Assembly (NCBI GenBank): GCA_029891345.1
Contig: CM057009.1
Span: forward strand, 291,906,966 to 291,970,965
Direction: 5' to 3'
Origin: Dryococelus australis
Lineage: Eukaryota > Arthropoda > Insecta > Phasmatodea > Phasmatidae
DNA: 64,000 nt
Positions within the stretch are counted from its first letter, which is position 1, and each line of letters starts with the position of its first letter. Below, in pieces: positions 48,174 to 60,236 of the stretch. The position numbers and the translations under genes were made by a program. The notes beneath the pieces were generated by a model. It had not been told where the DNA came from. It ran no database searches and was given only the letters and a program-made list of their open reading frames with translations.

Positions 48174-48971
48174 TAAATAGCTTTCGGATTAGTAAATCTA
48201 CATGTTACTGGGCACCACAATCTGTTTGTTACCAACAACAAAACTTCGCCTTGGAAAAACAATAAACCAAACAGTTTTTGTAGCCACTAAATAGCTTTCG
48301 GATTAGTAAATCTACATGTTACTGGGCACCACAATCTGTTTGTTACCAACAACAAAACTTCGCCTTGGAAAAACAATAAACCAAACAGTTTTTGTAGCCA
48401 CTAAATAGCTTTCGGATTAGTAAATCTACATGTTACTGGGCACCACAATCTGTTTGTTACCAACAACAAAACTTCGCCTTGGAAAAACAATAAACCAAAC
48501 AGTTTTTGTAGCCACTAAATAGCTTTCGGATTAGTAAATCTACATGTTACTGGGCACCACAATCTGTTTGTTACCAACAACAAAACTTCGCCTTGGAAAA
48601 ACAATAAACCAAACAGTTTTTGTAGCCACTAAATAGCTTTCGGATTAGTAAATCTACATGTTACTGGGCACCACAATCTGTTTGTTACCAACAACAAAAC
48701 TTCGCCTTGGAAAAACAATAAACCAAACAGTTTTTGTAGCCACTAAATAGCTTTCGGATTAGTAAATCTACATGTTACTGGGCACCACAATCTGTTTGTT
48801 ACCAACAACAAAACTTCGCCTTGGAAAAACAATAAACCAAACAGTTTTTGTAGCCACTAAATAGCTTTCGGATTAGTAAATCTACATGTTACTGGGCACC
48901 ACAATCTGTTTGTTACCAACAACAAAACTTCGCCTTGGAAAAACAATAAACCAAACAGTTTTTGTAGCCGC
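48174..48971. repeat. Minisatellite, 114-bp period, seven identical units
   Basis: Units start TAAATAGCTTTCGGATTAGT at 48,174 and every 114 bp to 48,858. I see no differences between units until the last few bases, so the expansion is very recent. Every frame has stops. Confidence 0.97.
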
Positions 48972-49709
48972 TAACAATTTTTTTTTTTTTTCAGTGTGAA
49001 GTTGAACAACAAATCAAACCCGCAACCTGCGCATGAAAGGAAACATTAGTGAGAAAGTAAAAAAAGCATAATAAGCAAAAGCTCAGAAAAAAAATTACCG
49101 CTTTTACATGTTATTTGCAGCTCTGAGCACATTGTGAGCCATTAAAAGGGTAGCATCTTTCAGTGGCAAAGAAATCTGTAAACTTGCATAACGAGTTGCA
49201 AAAAAAAAAATTTACAAATTGAGGTCATTGTAGTTGCGCGACGTTATAAGCACACCAAATCCCTTCTTCGTACCATACTTAGGCCTATATAATTTCAGAC
49301 AATACGAATCCAATCCCCGATGGCATCTGGTTCGTTTTTTCCTTACGCGGGAAACTTTATTTGCGTTGTCGATAACCGGCGTGAGGAGCAATATGCCATG
49401 ATTCTTGCCCTTTCAGTGATCAAGGGAACACTGGCGGCACAGTAGTACATTCAAGGGATTCTGTGGCTTCATGTGCGTGTATTTCATGCTGCTGCTCCAG
49501 CGGGCAATTTTTCGAGAGGATACTGCACCTTCCCCCCTCCACCCAACATGCGAGGTGTGGCTGCTAAGTACTTTGGCTGTACAAAAAAAAATATAAGTCT
49601 GAAATCGACATTGTTTTGGGAAATTAAAGAAGTTTAAATTATTATACTATTTTATTAGAAAATATATGGAGGGACTGCTGGTCCCCCTTAAGAGGTGCAT
49701 AAAATAAAA
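48972..49709. other. Intergenic up to the Polinton 2 polB end
   Basis: No gene. I searched here for a terminal repeat like that of Polinton 1 and found none, so the left edge of Polinton 2 is not placed. Confidence 0.45.
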
Positions 49710-50069
49710 TTATAAATTTCCATTTCCATATGGCAGTGTATCTATTTTATTTTCTAGTATAATTCTCTTGTTATCACAATGACTTAATGCGATTTTATTA
49801 ACAACTACTATATATATTTTTTATGTTTATCACTACTTATTAAATTCATTGTTCTAGATTGTATTTTCTCATCAAACACACATTTCTTATAGTCCTCAAA
49901 TGTAATTCTATTATTGACTACACATTTTTTCACACCATTTGCTCTTTTATTTTCTTTATCCTCAACTCTATATGCATACATCTTTGCTCTTAAGCCAACA
50001 AATTCTTTAATTATTTTACCCTTACGTTCACTTGACTAAAACTTTTTTATTTATTTGTGGCATGGTATA

Positions 50070-50071
<2 letters not shown>

Positions 50072-50162
<91 letters not shown>

Positions 50163-50180
50163 ATATATATATATACACAT
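50072..50180. repeat. (AT)n(GT)n microsatellite inside polB
   Basis: About 75 bp of AT repeat, then GT repeat and a short AT block. It lies between motif C and the C-terminal domain of polB and destroys the frame there. Confidence 0.97.
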
Positions 50181-51005
50181 ATTGCCATTTGGATAATCAC
50201 TTGTATCAAATTTATCTAGCATCTTCTTAGAAATCCTCTGTTTTTGTGTTGTAAAAATAAGAGTCTATGTCTTGAAAGCACAATTCAATTTTACCTCCAT
50301 ATCTGGCTTTCATCACCTTATAATGGAAATCGTACATCAATTCTTTTGACATATCTAAAAGTGACATGCCAACATAAATAGGCTTATTACATTTTACATT
50401 TGTTTTATTCATGCGAATAGCTGCAAGATTCTATTTAAATATAGTACTTATTTTTTAATTGGGATTAGCAACTAATTTTTCGCAAATTTTTTCTCTTGAA
50501 ACAAGCCTTATATCCACTCTACTTCTTATGTTTTCCATTGTTTTACCAAACACATAAGCATTCATCAGTTGATAAAAAAAAAATTCAAATTCATTTTTAT
50601 CATTATTCTTATCAATGTATTCAAATCTATATACTTCTTCAGCCAATCAGACTGATTAAATATCAATATTCTATGTATTTTTTTAATCCTCAATCCATTA
50701 TTTAAGCACTGTTTTAAACTGCGATTATGCAGTACATATTTTTCTTTGTTGTGTAAGTGTTGTCAATAGTTTATATTCATTTGTTCCTGGAACTTCCTTA
50801 TTTACTGGGCAAAATGGTACATCTTTATGTAAATTATGTACTTCTTGTGGATATTCTAAATCAACTTCTAATATTGATCTATGCTGTGAATCGTCCTATG
50901 AATTTGATATATATTCTCGCCAAAAATCTAAATTAATCTCTGCATAATCAATCCATTCTAAACCTCCATATGGAAAATGTTGCGACATTGCCCAACCATA
51001 TAAAT

Positions 51006-53845
51006 TGAATTGCTCATTTCAGAAACCCTCTATCTCCAGTTGACCATGTTTTGAGAAAACATGAAAAAACTATCCTACTTCACTAATATGTGTTGTTAAA
51101 TGTTATAAAAAAATCACAAGTGTAAAATGTCACGTTGTAAATAAGTCTATGGTATTGGAAAGGCTACAATGTATTTTACGCATGTAAAAAATATTATATT
51201 TAAATGTACACATAGAGGATTTCTGCAATAAACTGATTGTAAACATTATGTTGTTATCATATTTAGTATTAAGGACAGATAAATATAATCGTTTTCTGTT
51301 AGTTCTTTAGCTATACGCATTTGACATTTTTAGAGGATCATTTATTATTGGCAAAGAATTCACTGGTACAAACATAACATATTAGCCATTCTGGAAAACG
51401 CAGACCTCAATAAATACTAATAACTAATATAGACACGAGGTCTATTCACATTCGAATTTTACCAAGATCTCACAAATATAAACAAAATAAATACTCACTG
51501 TGAAAAGTACAACACCTTATACTGAACTTCTATAGGTTGAAGGCCTATTAGTATTGTATGCGAACTTGTAAATTCAAACAAATCTACACACGTTTTGATT
51601 GTACCAAACCTAATAACTAAGTTAGACAAAGGGTCTATTCACATCCAACTTCTGAGTCTGCATTGTGGCATTCTGCTGCAGTTGTAGGCCACTTAAATAT
51701 CACATTGTAGAATGCTTCGTATCCTCTGGTGTATTCCAACAGTTTTTGAAGGTCTTGCAGTTTCTTGTCATTTATAGGGACCTTTCCACCAGGATATGCA
51801 TTCTGCTATGGTAGTGCAGGTACACTATTTGTCTTTCGGAGATGAAAGGAGATGGGGTCACAAGTCATTGATGAAGAGGTTTGCGACAACTGTACCAGGA
51901 GTTTCACTACTGTAGGAAAACTGTTTGTATCTTGATATCTTGAATAAAATTCTCTGGTCTTTTGATACACCTCTCCCTGAAGTTTCATCAGAGTAGATGG
52001 TTTTCTTATACGAACGTGGCCACAAGTCTTTGAATGATAGAAACTCATCAGTAGACACCTGATGAATGGAGATGCGACCGACTGTATTTTGTTTCACCAT
52101 AAGTTTTGCGTACTGTTCAGGGGTGTATATTCAGTAATTTTTCCTCAAAAGTCGCTTGATCGATCCAAAATCCCTATCGCACGAGAGGAAAGAGTGGCCA
52201 CGCATGGGGAAGTAATGGTTGGCCACGTCGAACCTCCTTGTCTCACATAAATTTGACAGAAACTGCACAACTGTGTGGTTTTTGTTTTGTCCAGCTGCTC
52301 CATCACTGAACAAAAGAAGCTTCGTTACCGAAATCGATATTTCGTTCCGAATATAATTCAATAAGAAAGAGCACACTTCGTTTGGGGACGTGTTTGCCTC
52401 TCCTTCATGATGTTCATAGAGTTTTGCTTCGTTCGATTTAAAACCATGTGCGAAAAATACGCACACCTACAGCTGGTGCAAATAAAACACTTCCTGCACA
52501 TGTATCACAGGTAGGGTAAATTTTGCATATAGTCTACACAGAGCACAATAGTGTCTGTTTCCTGGTTTTCCCTTGCACTTTTCAGTGTCGTATAACATTT
52601 CTTGGCCCTTCTTTAGTGTATTATCATCTCCACGGCAACATTCCATTTGGCATTCTCGCTTCACTGTGGGTCTTTCACTTTGACACCCAGGCTTTCACAT
52701 TGTCTGCAAACATCAACCTGTGGCCTTCCAAAAGCATATCCAAAGTTTCCCTTAAAATAGTGGTAAATAAATTATATTTAACCACATTTTGGATGGTCGT
52801 TCACGAACATCTGATACACGGTAACAACATTGAGTCAAGCGTCCAAATACTTCTTACATTGTCCTCCATAATGTGTGTGCTTCACATCAAACTTAGATAT
52901 GTTCATGTACTTTAACACAAACATCTCCCTGAATCACATTCCCACTGCGGATATTGCCACACTTCTCATGAGGTCTTTTATGATCAATTATAAGGTTACA
53001 AAGTCGGCGTATTCTGTCAGCTGAAACACGATGCACTTGCAGGAACATGTTTTTGGAAACATGTTGAAGCACGCCATTCACTCTCAGGTTATAAGTAAAT
53101 GAATGATTTTTTCTTTAAAATGGGTTGACTTTTCAGGTCATCTACTTCTGCACAATCCTGTTCCTCACTTTTTTCATGAGAAAGCTTGTTTTGTGTGCGT
53201 AATGTTGGATGTCACTAACCGTAATCAAATTTTGAAGATGCATATATTGAGCATCTTTGTTGCTCAGTGAATAGAAGTGATTCCAAATTTTATGTATGTT
53301 ATCTTCATTTAAATATAAATAACATTTACCTGTGCACTTGCTTGTCACTGAATCAGGAGCGGTTTTCTTGTCTACATATTTGCCTCTATACGTTGTATAA
53401 CTTTAAACTTTTACAAGAGTTGTATGTATAACATAACATTCAGAGGTTTTTTTCATGTGTAATCCCTTTTCTCTGTTTTGAAAAAGGTTCCTCCTCTGAG
53501 CTGCTGCTCATTATGTTTCTTTTATGGCCATTAATATTAAAACATAACCAATAATCAACAGTCATCTACACATCATAGCACATTACAACCAACTTGATAA
53601 AAATACACTCATGTCTGCCAACTTGTTAATTGTATGTGTTTTAGTGCAGAAACAATATATGTTATTGCGGTTAAGGGATTTCTGTTATAAACAGAGATTT
53701 CAAGGTGCTGTAAGAAGCCTTTAGAGAATCTTAGACAGAGGCTTTCTGCACTAAACGATGTGTCTATATACAAGTAAAATTAATGTACCAATAACTCAAT
53801 TTGGCATATTTTGGTCCATAGAGGGTTTCTGAAATAAGCGATTCA
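51006..53845 (-). mobile_element. DNA transposon with 28-bp inverted repeats and AT duplication, inserted in polB motif A
   Basis: Ends TGAATTGCTCATTTCAGAAA and, inverted, TGAATCGCTTATTTCAGAAA continue alike through CCCTCTAT. The dinucleotide AT flanks both sides (51,004-51,005 and 53,846-53,847). Dropping the element and one AT leaves the polB frame continuous at this point, so the boundaries are firm. Subterminal copies of the end motif occur near 51,213, 53,675 and 53,735 (TTTCTGxxxTAAAC-like). It carries one gene on the minus strand. The superfamily is not identified from the ends. Confidence 0.88.
51650..53350 (-). pseudogene. Transposon-borne protein resembling DUF7869-type insect proteins (probable transposase)
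   Basis: Minus-strand pieces in order: KCTGKCYLYLN (53,340); VSKNMFLQVHRVSADRIRRL (53,050); an interrupted part with YHYFKGNFGYAFGRPQVD and C-x-x-C near 52,740-52,700; MECCRGDD and HYCALCRLYAKFTLP (52,650-52,520); FFAHGFKSNEAKLYEHHEGE; LLFSDGAAGQNKNHTVVQFL; HYFPMRGHSFLSCDRDFGSI (52,200); and a C-terminal stretch to about 51,650. SDGAAGQNKN and GHSFLSCDRDFG look like two acidic core motifs of an RNase H-like fold, by analogy with a widely distributed insect family I know as DUF7869; name and transposase role are inferences. Several stops and frameshifts. Confidence 0.65.
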
Positions 53846-56557
53846 ATTATTTGCATCGAGATAAGTTAATTATTAGTCTCTTGATTTGAATTAAAATATT
53901 CCAAATATTTGTTATTGGCTTTAACATATCGCTTACAACATTGTGAAATTCCACTTCTAATTCCCTTTTCAAACATTAAAATCATTTCATAAACGTATAA
54001 TAATTCTAGTGGCCATTTAGTCATTTTTAACATTGCATCCCAAGATAAACCTGGTGCTGTAAAATGCCACGCAGGTTCTAGACCATATACATTTATACAT
54101 GTATCTCTAAAAAATTGTAATATATCTGTCAACAACAGTACATCACTTTTTTTTATATAAATCATGATATTCCCCGAGATTATTTATATTAAATTGATTC
54201 CATATATTTTCTGCATTCTCATATTCATCCTAAGATATGTCAGATTCATTTAATTTATTGTAAAATTCACTCCTTGGTGGAAGTTGAGTTTCGTTTAACT
54301 TTTTAAAACTGTCAAAATTGTCATATGGGTAGACACCTTTCCTAAAAACCAATTGTACTTATCTTCTGGAAAATATTTTTGCGTATGCTTCGTTTGTTCT
54401 TTAGTGAAATTAGATGCTAATTTATCTAAACTACTTGCCATAAATTTAAATGTATCTATGAACCTTATTTTTTGAATTTTTTGTCCCCCCCCCCCCCCCC
54501 AAAGAGATAAACTTTTCTTCGTTATTCACAAGCAAATCTACCTTTTTTTGATCATAACCTAGCTATTTAATAAATAAGTGAGCATCATAACCAGCTAAGT
54601 TATGAAAATTTATTGGAACAAAATTTGGCAATTTTAATTGTAGATTACAATTGTTGCATGTTGGGTTAATATATTTTCGAGATATATGATTGTGGTGGCA
54701 CACTTTATTATTGTCCTTAAAATATTCGCAATCACATACAGTACATTTTCTAGATTTATTGTTTTTTTTTTTTTCTTATTTTGTTAATGGACGCATTGCT
54801 TCAATTTGCGAATATGTCTCCCCGATCTCATCTATTTCTTTTAATTGCTTCTATAAAATGCTGATGTGCATTTGGGCCTCGATATACAACTGGTGGCTTA
54901 TAATCACCATAGCTAGATACAATATAATAGCATAATCCAGAAGCTTCGTGTAGCTGATATTTCAGTGTGTACGATGCATCATTCAACTTTAAATACATGT
55001 TATTTAATTTTTCATCACTGAGTTTATATCTGTCTTTAAGTATTTCTTTATATTCCAATATTGCCAATATCATCTTCGGTTAAAAATTGATATATTTGAC
55101 CAATTTAAGTTTTTTTATTTGTTTTGGATTTGGCTTAGTTGTTGATATTTTCTTTACAATTGATTCGAAATCTGCATATATTGCGAAAGAAACTTTCGTA
55201 GAGTGTTTAATATTTTTAAAATTTATTTTCTCGCCTTTTGAAGGTAAGTGTATATTCACTGGTTCATTTTTATAGCAGTCTTCTGTGTGTTTATTTGATC
55301 TTTATTGAGACTGGAAAAATTTAAGACACATATCGCATACATATTTTTTACTTTTGTGTTTTTTTTTTGTGCTGAAAGCAGTTTAGATAAATCTTTAATC
55401 CAACAGTAATGCGAATTTTTATCATCTTTGAAAAAAAGTAAATTTATGTGTTTGTCTTTTTTTTTTTTTTTTTTTTAACTTTAGTGATATACACTGAACT
55501 TATCAACAGAGTATACAGTTATAGATACATCAATTTGGTTTTCTGTTTTTGGTATATCGTAAAATCTAATGGAATATTAATATTTATCTAATGCTTTGTC
55601 GCTATTAAGACCCACATTTTTATACTTAGATACTCTTTGTGGATATTTTTCTGCTGGAAACAACACAGACTTTATTGCACAAAGAAATAATTTTTGGTCA
55701 TCATTCTTCACATTAATGCATGCTTTTTTATTCTTAATCACTTCTGGTAGTTCAATATAAGATGCGCCATTTAATGGATTATACTTATTCATGGCTAGTT
55801 GCAACCCAACTATGCTATGTAAAGCCCAATCTGAAGTACTTCTTTCAATGTTTTCTGTTCGTGCAAGTATTTCTTCTTTTGTTTGTTTGAAAAACTTTTT
55901 AATGTCTCCTTGGGTCAGTATTGTAAATGTGTGTGATTGAATGTCTCACCAGTTTTAAGGCTTCGAAAATGGCCGTATAAGCTGATCGTATATTATTTTA
56001 AATACTTGTTTTACTGAAATTAAAAAATTTCTTGGCAATACTACAGTAAAATTATTTTCAATGTTATACATTGATAACCTTGCATTTAAAAGCTTTTTCG
56101 ACTGCATCAGTTCTCTTGGTTTTTCTATTTCTGTTGTTTGCACATGCATTAGTAGAAAAGGGGAAATTTTCTTTTAAATCCTTTTTGGCTATTTTATATA
56201 TTAGCCCGCTTTTTGGAAAAGGTAAATATACAAAGTTTCTTTTTCTTTGTTCATTTTTAATTATTCTCATAAGAGCAATAATTAAATAAGCTTTTCTTAA
56301 ATGATATATTATAAAGCTTTTAGCTTTAGTTCTTAATTCTGCAACAGTTAAATCATTTAGATTCTCGATAGGATTTTAAAATTTATATTCTCGTTTTGAA
56401 TAATACTTGTAATAAGATCATCTTTATGTAATTTATATAATTTTTTATTTTTTATTCTCTACCTATAATTCTCAACTCGCCCAATCGCTTTTCTCTCAGA
56501 TTACTTATTGAGTTGAACATCTTCATTTATATATAGTAAAATATAATATAATAAAAT

Positions 56558-57100
56558 TTATGGAGTCTGCGAATGCTGAACTTCATTTAGAATATATATC
56601 GCTGCATTGTGTGATTTACCATTTTTATGCTTTTTTAGAGAATGATTATATACTAATTTTCCACATTCACATTGTACTTTCTCTTTTTTTGACTCATAAT
56701 GTAATTTGGCGTATTCGGTATAACGTTTTTTGCAAGCGTTAAAATGCTTATCTATTGTGTTTTTATGATATACAAAAGAATCTATATATTTATTCTCCTT
56801 GCATGCAAAGCATGCCTTAGTTGAATGATCACCTTGTAAGGTTTCATATGTGCTGTGCAATTTAGTGTTTTTGTGCTTTTCAAGATTTACCTTGCAAACA
56901 GTTTTTCCACATTCGCATTGTACTTTCTCATTATTTAACTCGTAACGAATTGTAGAATATTCATTGATATATTTTTTACAGGTTTTAGTGTGCTTATATT
57001 GCGTGTGTTTATGTTGTGGGAAACATTCAATGTTTAAAACCTCACCACATTTTTTACATTGCTTACATAAGGTATTATTTTCAATTTTATAAGAGGGTGA
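56558..57100 (-). pseudogene. Tandem zinc-ribbon protein
   Basis: Two complete modules of about 65-70 residues: QCKKCGEVLNIECFPQH...CKK...EKVQCECGKTV...KHKNTKLH, then KACFACKENKYIDSFVYHK...CKK...EKVQCECGKLV...KHKNGKSH. Each has CxxC, a later Cys/His set and CxCG, so each likely binds one or two zinc ions. The second module is open (56,860-56,558). Stop at 56,558-56,560. It lies just upstream of polB on the same strand, about 30 bp from its start. No Met for the start is visible near 57,100. Role unknown. Confidence 0.68.
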
Positions 57101-57607
57101 TTAGTCAATTTTTATTTTAAGGCAAGAAATTAATTTTGATAAAGAAGAAATAGCAGTCCGAAACTGCTAAAAATTTGATATAAATGATATTCATTAATGA
57201 ACATTGTAAATATTTTGTATATTTTCAAGGAGTGGTGAAACACCGCTACCCAAGAAAATTTGCACAAATAAAATTGACACAAATAAAATGTTTATATTTG
57301 ATGATCTACTATTTTTTTTAACACTTCTTTTATTTGCTCTAGATATTCACCCATTTCTCGAAGTTCATATTTATCGCCAATGATATCAAAGAGTGATAAT
57401 CTAAGCTTTGTAAATTCGAATGAAATTTGTGAATTTAATTTTTAAGATCTTCAGAGGATTGATCTAATCTATATGAAGGTGGCCGTGAGCCACTGCGACC
57501 TTTTAAAACACTAGTCAAATTGCAGGGAAGACAGGCGAGGTCATGTTTATTTATAAAGAGACAAATTTATAAAAAGAATAAGAAATTGACTAATGCTTAA
57601 AATGCAC
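57101..57607. other. Gap between zinc-ribbon and OB-like genes
   Basis: AT-rich. No homology to either element's genes is seen. Short frames only. Confidence 0.4.
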
Positions 57608-57902
57608 TTAAGAAAACTCTATACAATGCATAAATTTTCCATTTTTCATTTCTTTTAAGCCCTTATATGACATAAAAACTTCCTTCTCATTTAGTAGTTT
57701 CTAAGCATTTTTATCACGTATCTTCACATAGAGCTCTGGTAAGGAAATTGTAAACTTGCCATCTAGAATACAATTAATTTTTTTTACCAAAATTAGAATT
57801 ATAAATTTCAAAATCCATAGCAGTAGATAATTTATGTTTTTCTAGATCTTGTAGTTTGCTGAATTCAGACGAATTTTTCAATTTGTTGAGCAGAGATTCC
57901 AT
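57608..57902 (-). pseudogene. Small OB-fold-like Polinton protein
   Basis: Starts MESLLNKLKNSSEFSKLQDL at 57,902 and contains TAMDFEIYNSNFGKK, then after a frameshift ISLPELYVKI and SYKGLKEMKNGKF, ending at 57,608-57,610. Aligned by eye with 28,936-29,216 of element 1 (MES(V/L)L.K, LQDL, YKGLKEMK). Possibly a single-strand DNA-binding protein; that role is inferred. The minus frame at 57,878-58,072 overlaps its start and is incidental. Confidence 0.55.
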
Positions 57903-58285
57903 CTTTGCTTTAGAAAGAAAAAATTTATTAAGAAGAAAACATTTGATGCTGAAATTTTATCAAGATAAGCTGATATAGCTCGCAGTTGAGGTTGAAAATA
58001 TAGACTGCTCGAGGAACTTGGAACCGTCCCTAAAATAGGGACGCTTTCAAGCACATGTATGAGAGCAAACATTTGCCCACATAGAGTTATTTAATTTTAT
58101 ATAACAATCTATAAATTGAAAAAAAGTTGAATTTTTGTGTTGGCTCCGAATAGCAGACATACTTTAGATAAGTTGAATACAATATCTATCATATAGGGGA
58201 AAAAAGGACATTTCTATGCTATCCGGCCACCCAGTTTCAAATCTTGTGAGCGTAGGCTCGAAATGTTAAGAAAAAATATAACAAT

Positions 58286-58356
58286 GAATCAATGTATTTG
58301 GTCTATAGTATATATATTTATATTCTTCACTTATTCATTTTCTTTATAAAAAAAGA
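58286..58356 (+). promoter_or_regulatory. Shared upstream motif before BRO gene 1
   Basis: ATCAATGTATTTGGTCTATA, then AT-rich spacer and TTTATAAAAAAAG. The same string with one change, and the same 3' block, lies before BRO gene 2 at 59,341-59,410. It ends 65 bp before the ATG at 58,422. A candidate promoter, or a remnant of gene duplication. Confidence 0.45.
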
Positions 58357-58421
58357 ATACTAGAACAAATACTTATTACAACTCACCCAATTTCACTTGT
58401 GCATAGTTTCGCATATAAAAA

Positions 58422-59300
58422 ATGGAATCAATTTTAGACATAAACAACAACAAACTTATTTACAATGGTAAACAACTTTTTGTGATTATTGATGAGAATA
58501 ATAAACCTTGGTTTTATGCTATTCAGATTGCTAGATTACTTGGCTATAAACGATCTAGAGATGCTGTTAAGGATCATATATATAAGAAATATTAAAAAAA
58601 TTATGAATATTCGACTAGCCCGAAATGGCACTAGTCAAAATAAATAATAATGTGAGAATATAAATACTAATACTAAATTTGTTAATGAACCTGGTCTTTT
58701 TCAACTTCTAGATACATCTAAAATGGAAATAGCAGAAAACTTTCAAGACTGGTTATATGAAGAAGTTTTGCCATCAATTAGAAAACATGGCGAATATAAG
58801 ATTCAAAAAGATATAAGTCAATTATATAAAGGCCAAATAAAACACATTAAAAAAATGAACAGAATTAAAGTTAATCGTTAAAAAATTATAAATAAAATTA
58901 AAGATGAACATATAGAAAATTTAATATAATCGGTTCATATGGCCTTCGATGTAATAAATAGCAGAAATGAGGAAACAGAGTAATGTCTCCCCATGTTGTA
59001 CAACAAACACAAGATCAAAATTTAAATTCATCTTCTGTTCTTTTAAAAATTTTTGATGGTTACATTGAATATGATTACTATGTCATAAGAGCTCAAAGAA
59101 AATATGTTCAAAGACAATTGTATAGAATAGAAGATAGACATCCAAATTGGGAAGAATTATTGAGATTTGATTATATTAAAAATTCCATAAATTTATACCA
59201 AAGAATGAAAGAAATATGGAATGATCACATTGAGTGTTATCATAATTATTTTTATATTGTTGGAAATAATCATACTCAACAACAATTAACAAATTATTAA
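58422..59300 (+). pseudogene. bro: BRO-family protein (BRO-N plus C-terminal domain)
   Basis: Starts MESILDINNNKLIYNGKQLF and shows the BRO-N pattern FVIIDENNKPWFYAIQIARL and LGYKRSRDAVKDHI, then a stop at 58,593-58,595 and a frameshift to FVNEPGLFQLLDTSK, AENFQDWLYEEVLPSIRKHG, the second half of BRO-N. A Lys-rich linker leads to the open C-terminal block 58,983-59,300 (DGYIEYDYYVIRAQRKYV). BRO-N binds DNA in baculo- and other large DNA viruses. The C-terminal block is typical of the same proteins. Broken by at least three stops and a frameshift. Confidence 0.82.
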
Positions 59301-59340
59301 ATAATCTTCGTCAAATTGAGTAAGATGCAATGCTATAGTT

Positions 59341-59410
59341 ATCAATGAATTTGGTCTATATTTTATAAAATGATATTATTTACATATTCTTTTTATTTAT
59401 AAAAAAAGTT
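59341..59410 (+). promoter_or_regulatory. Shared upstream motif before BRO gene 2
   Basis: ATCAATGAATTTGGTCTATA with TTTATAAAAAAAG about 45 bp on, as at 58,286-58,356. It ends 28 bp before the ATG at 59,439. Confidence 0.45.
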
Positions 59411-59438
59411 TATATATAATAGATTTCCTACTTACAAG

Positions 59439-60144
59439 ATGGCCAGATCACTAGGCAAACAACAAGAGAACCTACGGCTAAAAGATAACAATGTAAATAC
59501 TACATTATTTCATTTAAATAATTTAATTTTCAACAATAAAAAGATAACTGTTGTGCTAGCTGTTAACAATGAGCCTTGACTTAGAGGAAAAGATTTTGCT
59601 GAAATTTTAAAATATATAAACACAACAAAAGCCATTATATACCACATTTGTGCAAACCATAAAAATGCTTATAAAAACATATAGAAAAATGAAGAAACTG
59701 GTAATGAAGATTAAATAATTCTTAAAAACATTAGTAAATATAATAATAGTGCTACAGTTTACATCAATATAAAAGGGCTAATACAGCTACTGACAAAATC
59801 TAGAATAGCCAAATTTCTAAGCGGCTTAATTTTAACATATATGTTTTTGAAGAATAAAAGTAACAAGATATATCTCCCACATTATTAAATGTTTAAAAGA
59901 TTTAAATTATAGACAACAATATACTATAGAGAGTTATAGAATATATTTCTATTTTCACGATTAAAATTAGCTATTGAGTGTGACGAATTTTACCACAGAG
60001 ATAGAAATCTTAGTTATAAAATAGAAAGACAAAAATATATAGACCCAATTAAATTGTAAATATATCAGATTTAATACTGATAAAATAGATTTTGATATAG
60101 CCTATGTGGTTAATAGTGTTGTTGTGCATTTAAGTAAAATATAA
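59439..60144 (+). pseudogene. BRO/MSV199-like protein with nuclease-like C-terminus
   Basis: Starts MARSLGKQQENLRLKDNN. A BRO-N-like part follows (ITVVLAVNNEP, a stop, then GKDFAEILKYINTTKAI), and YINIKGLIQLLTKSRIAKF resembles the second half of that domain. After frameshifts there is LAIECDEFYHRDRNLSYKIE and FDIAYVVNSVVVHLSKI with stop 60,142-60,144. The ECDEFYHRDR...E pattern is like a small VSR/DUF559-type endonuclease fold seen at the end of some BRO-like proteins; that is inference. It overlaps no other gene. At least five stops. Confidence 0.65.
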
Positions 60145-60236
60145 ATGGGTGTCTACCAGACGCCCTTAAGCAAAAGTATTTTAATTCAGCCATTATAATT
60201 ATACCGGCTGAACAAATAGGTGATAATAAGAGAAAT

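Larger units (their letters stand above)
49710..56526 (-). pseudogene. polB: Protein-primed DNA polymerase B, interrupted
   Basis: Replicative polymerase of Polintons. Visible on the minus strand: N-terminus at 56,526; N-terminal domain (YIELPEVIKNKKACINVKND, about 55,700); Cys/His finger (CDMCLKFFQS); Exo I YADFES (about 55,170); Exo II HNLAGYD (about 54,595); Exo III YIKKSDVLLLTDI (about 54,130-54,165); motif A LDANN / LYGWAM, split between 53,846-53,860 and 50,985-51,003 by a transposon; motif [10 protein letters not shown] (about 50,555); motif C QDIDS (about 50,268), both Asp kept; C-terminal KMYAYRVED and DYKKCVF. Stop at 49,710-49,712. Also broken by stops, frameshifts and a TA/TG microsatellite. 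The minus-strand open pieces are one gene. Confidence 0.9.

Noticed and set aside
48174-48971. CRISPR-like array
   Set aside because: Units are contiguous identical 114-bp repeats with no spacers, in eukaryotic DNA.
49560-49710. Left terminal inverted repeat of Polinton 2
   Set aside because: No sequence like the Polinton 1 repeat and no partner within the window.
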